Source: Bifiguratus adelaidae (lineage: Eukaryota > Mucoromycota > Endogonomycetes > Endogonales). From it: a stretch of 64,000 nt of DNA. Below, in pieces: positions 1 to 13,367 of the stretch. How positions within the stretch are numbered: position 1 is the first letter of the stretch; each line of letters opens with the position of its first letter. A model generated the notes under the pieces. It searched no databases, had not been told where the DNA came from, and saw nothing but the letters and a program-made list of their open reading frames with translations. The stretch covers positions 67,040 through 131,039 of the forward strand of contig MVBO01000029.1 of the NCBI GenBank assembly GCA_002261195.1, written 5' to 3'. A program made the position numbers and the translations under genes.

Positions 1-642
1 ACAGCCGAAACAGGAAGTGTCGCCTCGAGAACGGCAAATGGAGCTCGCCCAGGAAGCCTGTTGGAGCGCTTCCATCAACTTAACTTCAATGCGCCACCAA
101 ATAACGATGCCGTTGAAGTATTAACTGATCCCAAGGAGACAAAAACCAACAAGCTCAAGAAGATCTTGGACGATCCTCAATTCCGAACGTTATTCAAAGA
201 TTTTCTTCGTCAAAACTTTTGCGAGGAGAATATTGAATTCTACATTGATCATACCAGTCTACGGCGCAAATTACGGTCATTATCACCTGCATTGTCAAGC
301 CGAGCTCAGCTTGACTTATTAGCGGATGCTCTACACATCTACAACACTTACCTAGCTCCTTCCTCAAAATATGAACTCAATGTCGACCATGCGCTCAGAC
401 AACAGATCGTCAGCTACGTTCAATCCAACATAAGTTCTGGAAAGGACAAATCGCACCATTCACTGTTGGCATTAATCAAAATGTTTGACAAATGCAATGA
501 CCAGATTTGCAAACTGATGGCCAACGACTCCGTTCCGAAGTTTTTGCGTACAGATGTTTATCTGGAATTGCTGGCTTTACGTACTCAAGCTGAGGAAGCA
601 AACGGCGTCTCTAGTGATGGACTACCACTTATTGTACAGTAG
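1..642 (+). CDS. RGS-domain protein, C-terminal part (5' end outside window)
   Basis: The frame is open from base 1 and no ATG precedes the domain, so the gene begins upstream of the window. The visible 213 residues contain a regulator of G-protein signalling fold. A segment like LKKILDDPQFRTLFKDFL is followed by NFCEENIEFY, the usual RGS helix pair, and the last RGS helices run to about residue 190. RGS domains speed GTP hydrolysis by heterotrimeric G-alpha subunits at the plasma membrane. The domain is C-terminal here, as in fungal RGS proteins that carry an N-terminal DEP or seven-helix membrane part, but that part cannot be seen. The gene ends in TAG, and VID27 starts about 140 bases later on the same strand. 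Domain call firm; subfamily unknown. Confidence 0.85.
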   Translation, partial: TAETGSVASRTANGARPGSLLERFHQLNFNAPPNNDAVEVLTDPKETKTNKLKKILDDPQFRTLFKDFLRQNFCEENIEFYIDHTSLRRKLRSLSPALSSRAQLDLLADALHIYNTYLAPSSKYELNVDHALRQQIVSYVQSNISSGKDKSHHSLLALIKMFDKCNDQICKLMANDSVPKFLRTDVYLELLALRTQAEEANGVSSDGLPLIVQ

Positions 643-783
643 ACAATGGACATTGGGCATATGTACTAGTTTTATGTCGTGAACAAGCATCATGTCTGCC
701 ACGCACTGTAATTGCCTTTTAAGGAAAGCATGACATCATGAACAGCGCGTGGCAAGTTCGAGCCAAAGTTGCTTCTTGTTCTC

Positions 784-3579
784 ATGTTTGCCATCAAGTC
801 GTTAGGAAAGTACATCTTTGGCAATGCTGAGAAAGCTGAGCTGGTACAAGTAACCTCAGGCCAACTCTATCTTGTACGTCCTCAGTCACCAAAGGGTGTA
901 CGTGAATGCATGTGAGTTTTATGATACAAGGACTTTGCGCGGGCACTGACGCAAAGCTAGCTACAAGGATGCTCAGGCAACTATACGCTATACGGGCACT
1001 CAATATCAGTATCAATTGGTGATTACGCGCGTCTTTGAGGAAGGCGAAGAAGAACTCGAGGATAGCCTGGAAAGTAAGGTTTGCTTATTCCCTTCTACAT
1101 TCCACTGACAAGCCTCTTGCAGTTGAAGATGAAAAGGTGTTTCTTATTGACGAAGAATTAAGGTTCTCAAAGGGAGAAAACGACGGTTGCGTAGTTTTCT
1201 CTTGGGCAGATCTGCAAGGAGTAAGTCCCTCTTTGTCTGCTTGCCACCAAAACTCGATTCAATTGATAATACTCAATAGGACAGTCAAGATCAATTCCAA
1301 TTTGTATGCGATCCGTATACCACTGTATACACTGGCTCAGCCTTCGAATTGACCATGTACCAATGCATGTATGAACGCAAATTCCGACAACCACACGAGC
1401 ACGCCTCCGACGCAGACTTAGAAGCATTCCAGAAGAAGTAGGTATACTGTAATGACATGTCTTTTGCTCCACTGACACCATGAGTAGCGGTATCCAGCAG
1501 GAGAAACTAGCTGGGAACAGCGGCAAGGGCAAGCAAACTTTAAAGTCAACCTCCTCAAAGTCAAAAGAGAAAGCTGGGAAATCCAGCAACGTTGGCAAGG
1601 CACAACCTCACGTTGAAGCGTCGAATGCAGAGCTTGTCGCTCCTACAGTACAAATCGTTCCAAATACCACAGGCAGAAAAACTGTGGCATCTGTGGCTGC
1701 AGACTTGCATCTTTTCCAACCAGAGACCGGCTTATTCGTTCTTCAAGCCGAGAAAGTTGAAGCCGAGTTAGTTCAGGTTCAAGACTTTAGATACTGGCTA
1801 GCTGTCAATGGCGGGGCAAAGGGTCTCATGGCTCAAGAAATCGAACCTCAGATGAACCCCGTCTTCAGCAACGAACACAAGTCATTTGTCTGGAACTATC
1901 AAGATGCAACAGGCATCTACTCGTGGCTCTTACGATTCCCAGATGACGAAACCTTTAAGACTTTCAGCAACGCCTTTGCCCAATGCATTTATGAAACTGG
2001 AAATCAGCTGCAGTACAACAAGACCAAAGAGGATGAGCGAGATTATGTACGCAATGCCTACCAGGAGGACGTTGAGATGGTCGATGCAGGACCATTGGAG
2101 AACAGTGACGACGAAGAAGCAAAATCTAAAGTGGAAGAAGAAAGTGAATCCGAGGACGAAGACGAGGTTGAAGAAAGTGAAGAAGATCTGCAAGCACTCA
2201 GTGGCGACAAAAGCAAGAATAGTCAACTGGCTGTTGGCTACAAACACGATCGATCTTTTGTCGTGCGTGGTAACAAAATCGGCGTTTTCAAGCATACGAA
2301 TGATGACAAGCTGCAATTCGCCACGACGATTGGGGGTGTAGAGACACTGAAGGGCAAGGCCTTTAACCCCAACAAGGTAGGCTTTCACTTAGTTCACTGG
2401 CGTCTTTGCTGATTTATATACGTTTTAGGTCATGTTGCATCAAGAAGACTCGCAAATGTTGCTAATGAACCCGGATGACGAGCATACTGTGTATCAAATG
2501 GATCTTGAATACGGTAAAGTGGTGGAAGAATGGACGACCCACGACATCGTACCTTTGAGCAACATTGTACCAGACAGCAAATACGCTCAAATGACTCCAG
2601 AGCGCACGCTTATCGGTTTGTCGCACAACTCCATTTACCGAATCGATCCTCGATTGTCCGGCAACAAGTTAGTCCAAGGTCAAATGAAGCAGTACATGAC
2701 AAAGAATGACTTCTCTTGCGCAACGACAACCGAGAAGGGACAAATCGCAGTTGCCAGTAATAAGGGAGATATTCGTCTCTTCAATACTATCGGCAAGAAT
2801 GCAAAGACCGCTCTTCCTGCTTTAGGTGATCCCATTCTCGGCATTGATGTCACAGCAAATGGTCGCTACGTTATCGCTACTTGCAGAACGTACTTGCTTC
2901 TTATTGACACGGAAATCAAATCCGACGAAAACAAGTGTCTTGGTTTTGAGAAATTTTCCCCCAAAACTGAAAAGGTACGATACCCAGCATATCAATTCGT
3001 ATCTTTACTAACGATTTGCCTTAGCCTATTCCTCGTCGCCTTCAACTTCGTCCCGAACATGTGGCGCAGATGGGTATACCAGTAAGTCGAGACCCATAAG
3101 TCTAATTTGCGTATGTTCTTATCGCTGACCTCTCGTGCTTGCAGATCAATTTTACTCCAGCGCGTTTTAACACGGGTACCACTGATCGCGATGAAGAAAG
3201 GACAATTGTCACCAGTACTGGTCCATATGTTATTACATGGAACTTTAATCGTGTCAAGCAAGGACACCGTTATGATTATCAAATCAAGGCATATTCTGAT
3301 AATGTTGTGGCCGACAATTTCAAATTTGGTCAGGATAAGGATATCGTTGTCGCCTTCCCTGATAATGGTACGTTATGCGGTGTATGCCTGTTTTAACGTT
3401 GCTAACGTAGAATCTAGTGACCATGGTAACAAAGAAACAACTTGGACGTCCCACCAAAGAATTGCTCGGCTCCCCTGCTCGCGTAGGTTTCATGATTGCT
3501 TGACCTACAAGTCACAAGCTGATTATCATTTTTGCAGAATCTGCGATCGAAATCCAATATTGTTAAGTCGTATCAATAG
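784..3579 (+). CDS. VID27: VID27 family protein
   Basis: Ten exons join in frame: 784-911, 961-1073, 1123-1220, 1280-1437, 1488-2376, 2429-2974, 3025-3081, 3145-3367, 3418-3482 and 3538-3579. They give about 772 residues, close to the roughly 780 of yeast Vid27. The N-terminus (MFAIKSLGKYIFGNAEK) is typical of the family. A PH-like N-terminal half and an acidic linker (about residues 350-390, rich in E, D and S) lead to the C-terminal VID27 domain, which is WD/beta-propeller-like and contains GPYVITWNF and a terminal SNIVKSYQ. Vid27 is cytoplasmic and linked in yeast to vacuolar import and degradation of fructose-1,6-bisphosphatase; its biochemical role is not known. All introns are 45-60 bases with GT-AG ends. 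The start is the first ATG that leads into the conserved N-terminus. Confidence 0.93.
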
Positions 3580-3700
3580 ATGTACTGCTTTATACTGTTT
3601 TTCATCGTAATTTGCATGTAAATAGGCCTTCTACTCGTGACATAAATACCCTGTTAGCTAGTTTTTCGTCATTGGTCATTGTTCTGCAAATTGCTAGAGT

Positions 3701-3710
3701 GGGTTAGGGT
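3701..3710 (+). promoter_or_regulatory. Telomere-repeat-like promoter motif
   Basis: The bases GGGTTAGGGT lie about 63 bases upstream of the TFIIA gamma start codon. Similar TTAGGG motifs occur at 14742-14754 and, as the reverse complement, at 17668-17676, also just upstream of start codons. In other fungi such motifs bind Tbf1/Rap1/Teb1-type Myb factors. A role here is inference. Confidence 0.35.
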
Positions 3711-3772
3711 AAAAAGGTACAATAGGAAAGAATCGAACAGAGGGCGACTTGTCCGCGCTCCTTCACTCCAAG

Positions 3773-4375
3773 ATGGCCGCGAATCAACACTTCTTCGAGC
3801 TCTACAGGCGTAGCACGTACGTAAAGCACAGGCTCTTGTTTTTTCTTCTTGACATTAACCTACGCGTCGCGATTCGCGGCTCTTTCACATGGATAGGCTG
3901 GGTATGGCTCTGACAGATTCGCTGGACGAGTTGATTCAATCCGGCCACATTAACCCACAGCTCGCGATGAGGGTGCTGATGCAAGTAAGTAAGAGTGGCG
4001 CAAACAAACGTTGAGCTGGCATGCGGAGATCTAGAAGGCTTGCATGGGTTGCTTGGCCCATTTAGGTTGCCACATGGGCTTGTTAAATCTTGCGTTCATG
4101 GTTGACTGACATTCCGCCTCTGTAGTTTGACAAGAGCATTACAGAAGCGTTAGCCAACCGTGTCCGGTCCAGGGCGAATTTTCGGGTGAGTGAGTGATCA
4201 GGTTCGGTGCAATTAGATTGACATGCAGCAGGGACATCTTCATACCTATCGGTTCTGCGATGAAGTGTGGACATTTATCATCGAAAACGCCAACTTTCGG
4301 TTTGAGAACGATACTGTGTCTGCCGATAAGGTCAAAATTGTCGCTTGTAATGCCAAAAAGCCAGGCGAGCAGTGA
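3773..4375 (+). CDS. TOA2: Transcription initiation factor IIA small (gamma) subunit
   Basis: Four exons (3773-3816, 3897-3984, 4126-4185, 4232-4375) encode 111 residues, the normal size of TFIIA gamma/Toa2. The N-terminus ([20 protein letters not shown]) and the C-terminal beta-barrel segment ([11 protein letters not shown], then VKIVACNAK) are diagnostic. The protein pairs with TFIIA alpha/beta, stabilises TBP on the TATA element and acts in RNA polymerase II pre-initiation complexes in the nucleus. The aldo/keto reductase gene converges on it, with the two stop codons 97 bases apart. The second intron (3985-4125, 141 bases) is longer than usual for this region. Confidence 0.95.
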
Positions 4376-4472
4376 TGCCCCATTGTACATATAACTCGTG
4401 TATAGATGCAAGTATTTTCGTCAGAATCTACTCTACATGTCTACTTGAGTCTATTATGGTGCCGTAGCGGGT

Positions 4473-5491
4473 TCAGACCTCCCAGCCGAGTTCCTTGTAA
4501 GACATGCCAAAAAGGATCTCTTTGCCATTATTGCAGAGTCGCCTGAACTTGCCGTCTTGCTTGTGAATGTCGTTGATCGATTGCACCTCCTCGCTAGTCA
4601 AATCCACCGTAGTAATATTCTGCAATAGGCGCTCATGTCTGGTAGACTTGGGAATGACAGAAATACCACGTTTGACGAGCCACGAAATGATCGCTTGACC
4701 TACGGTGATGTTGTACTTTTGGGCCAATTGAGTCAATGCAGGCTCATTGAGCAAGTCCTTGTTGGATTGACCAAGAGGACTATAAGCCGTCAAAATAATA
4801 CCGTGCTTGTCACAGTATTCTTGTAGAGCAAGGTTGGGGTAGTAGGGGTGAATTTCAACCTATGCGAGGTATGAGCAATAATTTCACCTTGACATCTACA
4901 AGACATTTACCTGGTTGACGGCAGGGATGATCTTTGCATTATCCAGAATGGGTTGGAGGGTCTTGGGGGAAAAGTTGGACACACCAATTGACTTTGCTTT
5001 GCCAGTTTCGAGCAATTTCTCCATCTTTTTCCAGGTGTCGACATTCGTCTGACCATTGTTCAGAAGCTTGTGATTCTCGTCCGTGTATGCGGGCCAATGA
5101 ATCTACAAGGGTTCACTGTCACTTGTATGTCCTTTTATCCGCCATTTTTACGGCTTACCAAGTACAAGTCGACATAATCGGTGCCCAGACGCTTCAAACT
5201 CTCGTTGAGTGCTTTCTCTGGATCGCCATGATCGGTGTTCCAGAGTTTGGTAACGATGTACAACTGCTCCCGGGGAACACCAGACTCTTTGAGCGCTTGA
5301 CCGACCTCACTCTCCACCTGGTAAGCGCTGGCAGTATCAAAATGACGATATTCGATCTTGACCGCTTCCTTGATGGCTTCCCGAAGAATTTCCGCATCCT
5401 TCGTGCCTGGCTGACCTTGTCATGTTCCTAGTCCAACAGCCGGGATAGCGAGACCATTGTTCAGTGTGAAAGTCTTGGTGCAAATAGCCAT
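4473..5491 (-). pseudogene. Aldo/keto reductase with an in-frame stop near its N-terminus
   Basis: Three exons separated by introns near 5103-5158 and 4863-4912 encode an aldo/keto reductase of about 310 residues, the GCY1/YPR1-like NADPH-dependent TIM-barrel type. Visible motifs are the N-terminal GLAIPAVGLGT, the catalytic Asp and Tyr in HFDTASAYQ, the LGTDYVDLYL strand, the IHWP strand carrying the catalytic His, SIGVSNFSP, and the NADPH-binding ISVIPKSTRHERL. After GLGT, where the family has Trp, the codon is TGA (5420-5422). The same stop type ends intact genes nearby, so it is not a reassigned codon. No good in-frame Met follows that would keep the catalytic Asp. Everything else is intact, so this is either a very recent nonsense allele or a base-call error. 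Confidence 0.8.
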
Positions 5492-5591
5492 AATATCTTG
5501 TAAGAGAGAAGAGACGTTCCAAGGGATGAGTGAGCCAGAAGCATTTTATATAGGCCCATAATATCAAAGCAGTCACACTACTTGTTGGCGA

Positions 5592-7411
5592 ATGAACTTG
5601 TTGCGTGGGGGGCATCGAGGCATCCGAGGACTATCCAGCATACCACGTCTCAATGTGGTTGACGAGCTGCGCAGTCGTGGATTCATTCAAGATGTGACAA
5701 GGTAAGGCACCTTGAGAAAGGACGCGAATAACCATTGTCGGATGCTAGTCCTTTGGTGAGAGACTTGACGCAGGAGCCGACAACGGTCTACAGTGGATTG
5801 GATCCAACTGCACCCAGTCTTCACTTGGGGAATCTGGTCACCTTGATGGGTTTGCTTCATTTTCATATCAAGGGACATCAAGCAATTGCACTAGTAAGGA
5901 CCTGATACGACATTGATATGTAGAGAATTGATCTGGCCATGGTTTTAGGTCGGCGGTGCTACTGGATTTATTGGTGATCCTTCAGGGCGATCAACGGAAA
6001 GAATACCGCTCAACAACGACATATTGCACTACAATATCCAATCTATCAGGAAGCAGTTGGATCAGATTTTCGAACGTGCCGAGGCATACGCCGAAAAACG
6101 ACAAGCATTGGACCGTTCACGAGGCAATGGTGTGCACGTGCTCAATAATGCGGATTGGATAGGCAACATGTCAGTTATTCAATTCCTCGGGGATGTCGGA
6201 AGATACGCGAGGATAGGAACCATGCTTGCCAGGGAGAGGTACGTTCAATGGTCCTGGATCGGAATGGCGAAAGTTCATGGATGATGTTAGCGTGAAATCT
6301 CGGCTTCAGAGTCCACAAGGGATCTCATTTACCGAGTTTTCTTATCAATTGCTCCAAGCCTACGACTTTTACCATCTATTCCGCAAACATCAATGTAAGA
6401 TACAAATCGGCGGTTCGGATCAATGGGGAAACATTGTGGCGGGCATCGATCTCATCGGAAAGAAGCATATGGCTGAATCTCTGGATGTGAACGCGGGGAA
6501 GCCGCAGGCATTCGGCTTAACGATACCCCTTTTGGTGACAAGTACGGGCGAGAAGTTCGGGAAAAGCGCGGGAAACGCGGTGTGGTTGAACGAGCAAATG
6601 ACGAGCGTGTACGATTTCTACCAGGTATGCAACGTCATTTCTTTACATTTTGCCGGTGTAGGTAGCTTATCAACATTCTTATTTTAGTTCTTTATGCGAG
6701 CTACGGACGTGGATGTCCCTCGTTACCTGTCGCTGTTCACACTTTTGCCCATTGACCATATAGGGAATGTGGTTCAAGAGCACATGGTACGTAAATTGTC
6801 TGGTGACGCACTTACCCCGCATCTACTCAAAACGGCATTTCCCTCATAGGCATGTCCTGAACAGCGGATAGCGCAAAAGCTGCTAGCCGATGAAGTAACG
6901 GAAATGGTTCATGGAGGTCAGTGACTACTGTCCCCATCATCGAGAGTCATCGTCTCACAGTTCGGCTTTAGTGAGTGGTTTGCAAAAGGCACAATTAGCA
7001 ACATCAGTCATGTTTGGAGAAGACCTCAAGAGACTTCGAGGCAACGATATTGTCGATGCATTTAAGCATGACAGCTTTCGGATGAAAAGAATTCCCAGAG
7101 TGGAGGTAGTGGGAAAGCCTCTAGATGCTGTAGCAGTTTTAGCCGGCAGCTGTCGATCTAAATGTAAGTGGCCAGCTGGACATGTGGTCGATATTTGTGG
7201 CCGCGTCCCTTTTTAGTTTTATCGAGACTAACCTCACTTTCGGATTCATCCAGCCGAGACCCAAAAACTCATACGATCAGGTGGTTTCTACATTAACAAT
7301 ATTCGCATTTCCGATCCTCGTCATCGGATATCTGAGTTAGACTTGATAGACGACGTAGTGATCACCTTTCGCACTGGGAAAAATGACTATCGGCTGGTCC
7401 ATGTCGTGTAA
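5592..7411 (+). CDS. MSY1: Mitochondrial tyrosyl-tRNA synthetase
   Basis: The class I synthetase signatures are in order: [12 protein letters not shown] (the HIGH-like motif), [12 protein letters not shown], the YDFYHL and GGSDQWGNI tyrosine-site motifs, and [14 protein letters not shown] (the KMSKS-like loop). A C-terminal S4-like segment ([13 protein letters not shown]) follows. It charges mitochondrial tRNA-Tyr. The bacterial-type layout and an N-terminus that could be a presequence ([16 protein letters not shown]) point to the mitochondrial enzyme. Introns are resolved by frame. One at about 6239-6289 restores the conserved SVKSRL, another around 6915-6970 restores the frame after EMVHG, and others lie near 5700, 5895, 6625, 6787 and 7165. 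The exact end of the first intron is less certain. Confidence 0.9.
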
Positions 7412-10369
<2,958 letters not shown>

Positions 10370-10699
10370 CAAAGTGCGCAAGGAGATGGATTGTAATTGG
10401 GCCGAGCAGCAAGCGGTACAAAATAGTATATAACTAATGTACATGGTATAACTTAGAGCCTTGGGGTTCACCTTTCTTAATGTAAATAGAATGTGACAAG
10501 TAGTATATGCTCTTGTGAATGATGCTAACCTTATGCACTTGTGCAAGGAACGCGATGCAAAGGGGGTGCGCGACGATGACTGCAATTCTAGACCAAGGCG
10601 CTTAAGTAATGCATCCCCGGCCTTTAGCGACCATGACCTGCAAATGTTTCCGTGTCGTCCATGGTTCACTGAATATACCGACTCTGGATTGGCGGCCTC
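10370..10699. other. Convergent 3' intergenic stretch
   Basis: This lies between the stop codons of the forkhead gene and the MRNIP-like gene on the other strand. It is AT-rich around 10420-10510 with possible polyadenylation signals. No gene is seen. Confidence 0.4.
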
Positions 10700-11515
10700 T
10701 CACGGAACCCAAGGCTCGTCATTAATCTCCAGCAATTGTTCCCAATCGGAATCGTCGTCGACTTTCGTTGCAGATTTTGATCTTTGGCGCGCCAAGGACT
10801 GTCGGTTTGCATCGAGTAAGGATGCTTTCGGCAGCGGTGGTGGAAGTGGCGATGACGGTTGTAATGGCCCTGAAGTCACCTTTGGAGGCGGCTTGGTCAT
10901 GTCTCGATCCGTCCGATCAGCAATGACATCGACAGCTGCGTCTCCGACATCCTGCTTTTGCCTTTTGACATGCCCATAGATGAGCAATTTGGACCCACGT
11001 TTTGCATGCGCCTAGACAGACATTTGGTCAGCACATCCCAATGCTAGCATGATCGCCATGCATACCTCAGCTGCCGCAGCAAAGTCTTCATCCTCGTTGG
11101 CGCAGGGCTGCATCTTCGGGATTGATGCAGGAGGCCCTTCCAATGCCTTATCCTCGATACTAGGGCGCTTGAAGCTTGCCTGGCCGTTCGCGCTATTCAA
11201 GCTCTGTACCTTTTCTCGACAGTCTAGGACGCGTCAATAGAGAGGCTTTTGCAGTGGAAGGGTGTACCTTTCGCTTTGCTTGACTCATAAAAGACCTTGA
11301 CGCGTGTAAGCCCCCGTTCGAGCAAGCGTGCGCGATGTTTGCTTACCTGTTGCAACGCTTGCTTGGCTAAACACACCCGACACTGCCACTGTGGCACCTT
11401 CTTGACCTGTGCACGTCAGTCTTCGTCCAACCTGATCCTCTGCACCTCTCACCTGCTGCACTTGAAAGACGCGGCATGAAGGCTTTTCGCATTGAATCAC
11501 TTGAAAGAGCACCAT
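10700..11515 (-). CDS. MRNIP-like zinc-ribbon protein
   Basis: Five exons join to about 215 residues. The N-terminus (MVLFQVIQCEKPSCRVFQVQ) followed by VPQWQCRVCLAKQ forms two CxxxxC/CxxC-type knuckles. After two short introns come KVFYESSKAKDCREKVQSLN, the match to the N-terminal domain of MRN-complex-interacting protein (KIYGRGSGADCRRHVQKLN-like in animals). The C-terminal half is disordered, with basic and proline-rich stretches and an acidic end (DDSDWEQLLE). Animal MRNIP binds the MRE11-RAD50-NBS1 complex and helps DNA double-strand-break signalling. That role is inferred here from the domain only. Its start codon overlaps the start codon of the CCDC43-like gene on the plus strand. Confidence 0.75.
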
Positions 11516-12387
11516 GAGCTTGTTGGATTACGTCTCGTCTCAACTGCTTGCGCTCAACCTCAAAACTGTCGGAGGTAAGTTTACTGTTCCTAATCAGCGT
11601 CTTACGGTGTGATAGAGACGCAAGAGCACGCCGAGTACATATGCAGCGTGGTGGAAGAAGAATACTTGACGGAACCGGAGAAACGCGAAGCGCTGCACGA
11701 GTACTTTTTGGATCTTACGGCAAGTAGACGTAAAGCGGCTATGCTGAGTAGGCCTCGCTTGGACCACTGACAAGGCGATACACACAGGATCAAGATACAC
11801 ATCCCATCGTTGACAATGTCTTCCGCAAATACAAGTCGTTACCTAGAACCACCGAGGAACCACCCGTTGACAAGGCACCTCCACCACCCTCCTCCATGTC
11901 CACAGGTAGGTGCCCTGGTAACGCCAAAGCGATCCCATCATCCAATGACAGGTGATCTCATACTTGCCTAGACGCACCATCCTCTCCACCCCAGAAACGA
12001 TCGGGTACCACCCTCTTTGCCAAAGACACCGAACCCACCTCCATCACCGCCCGATCGGCACGATACCAACAACAGACTAAGTCCAAACAAGAACGTCAAG
12101 AACGTGAACGTTTACTATCAAAATATGGTTATGATGTGGAGATTATAGAACAGGATGGTGAAGATGAGATAGTATACAGAGAGTCTAGCACGTCTAGTTC
12201 CGCTCCGGTGGTCTCCGTCAATCGAAATGTGGATGTTGTCAGGGAAAAAGAACAAGCACGACGAGAGGCGATGAAACAGAAATCGGAGGCTGAAAAGGCA
12301 CGCAACAAGGAATTGCAAGAGAAACAAAAGCTTGAACGTGAAAAGGAGAAGCGGCGGACACAAAAGAGAGAAAAGCGGCGATTGTAG
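11514..12387 (+). CDS. CCDC43-like coiled-coil protein
   Basis: Four exons give about 215 residues. The N-terminal 60 residues form a compact helical domain (LLDYVSSQLLALNL, then EEEYLTEPEKREALHEYF) like the PWI-like fold at the start of CCDC43. The middle is Pro/Ser-rich, and the last 55 residues are a highly charged helix ending EKRRTQKREKRRL, as in animal CCDC43. Function is poorly known; the basic tail suggests nucleic-acid association. The second intron seems to use a GC donor (GCAAGT after CTTACG), because no GT donor keeps the frame. The start ATG at 11514 overlaps the MRNIP-like start on the other strand. The stop is 9 bases from the BOS1 stop. Confidence 0.7.
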
Positions 12388-12396
12388 GCGGCATAA

Positions 12397-13258
12397 TTAT
12401 CGAAAGGTGGTGTAGATCCAATAGAGTATCAAGAGTGTCACAACTACACCAATGATAAAGATCCACTTGTCTTGGGCTGATCGTCGTTCAATGAATCTGA
12501 TCACATTTTGAGAAAGTCCAAGTGTATTGGCCGTATCCAACACTTTGCGTTGTGTTTTCTAGGCGAGGAAGCAGTCAGCCGAGTCCCCACTTGTCGCTGT
12601 TATGCCTTACCTTGAGAATATCATGTTGGTCTGTGAGGTTTTCTAAAACGTGCTGAGCCGTGGAAATGAAATCATCAATCGCACTCTCTGTATTCTGCGC
12701 AAAGGTACTCTCTCTTTGTGCATGTTCAAACCGTGTCGGCGGTGGCGTATAAGGTGACTCGTACTCGTACTAGCTTTCCGTGAGCACACGGTTAATGGAT
12801 ATGCTTAAAGGTACATACCGTCGGATGATCACGTCGATGAAACAGCGCATTTCGTTCCTCATTCTTGCGCTCCGCTTGTACACGATCAAACATGGCCTTG
12901 TACTCGCTATACTCGCTTCTAAACCGTTCCGCTCGACTAGGACTTGTGTCAGCCGTTCGGCCAAAAGGAAACGGAAGGGCAGGGACCTACCTGAGACCCA
13001 GTTCTCGTTTGGTGGGTATCATTTCACGTTTAGCAAGCCCTTCATATTCATCGATACTCCTTCCAAACGCTCCTAGACTGACGGAAATCTGACCTAGGTC
13101 CAAGGATGAGCGACCGGCACGACGAGTGGGATGGAAAGACGTGGTGGATGAGGACTATAATTACCTTGTAATCCGGCGGATGGCTCTTGTAACAAGCGAT
13201 CCAAGTCTTGTTTAATGCCCTGCGACTGCTTGAGCGCGTGATTATAGAGTGAATTCAT
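12397..13258 (-). CDS. BOS1: Golgi/ER v-SNARE BOS1 (membrin family)
   Basis: The N-terminus MNSLYNHALKQSQGIKQDLD and the SNARE helix (RKVLDTANTLGLSQNVIRFIERRSAQDKW) followed by a C-terminal membrane anchor (IFIIGVVVTLLILYWIYTTF) identify Bos1/GOSR2. It is a tail-anchored Qb-SNARE that works with Sed5, Bet1 and Sec22 in ER-to-Golgi vesicle fusion. Several short introns split about 225 residues; the first follows the SAGLQ segment. The gene is tail to tail with the CCDC43-like gene, and its start codon lies 110 bases from the stop of the next minus-strand gene. Confidence 0.93.
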
Positions 13259-13367
13259 GCCAAGAGAGACGTTGACGTATAGAGCGGTGAATGACCCGAT
13301 ATGGCAAGTGGTGCTTCAGCGCGAGTTTATATCGTTCCAGCGATTGTCATTGAAGCATTGCAATTCT

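Noticed and set aside
1930-2388. Minus-strand open frame of about 150 residues over VID27
   Set aside because: It is antisense to the acidic GAA/GAG stretch, which reads as Phe/Leu-rich sequence on the other strand. It is not a real membrane protein.
3820-3984. Minus-strand open frame over TFIIA gamma exons
   Set aside because: It is the reverse shadow of a conserved gene and shows no motif.
5420-5422. Idea that TGA is read as Trp genome-wide
   Set aside because: TGA is used as the normal stop of intact genes here (for example TFIIA gamma and the bZIP gene), so the nuclear code is standard.
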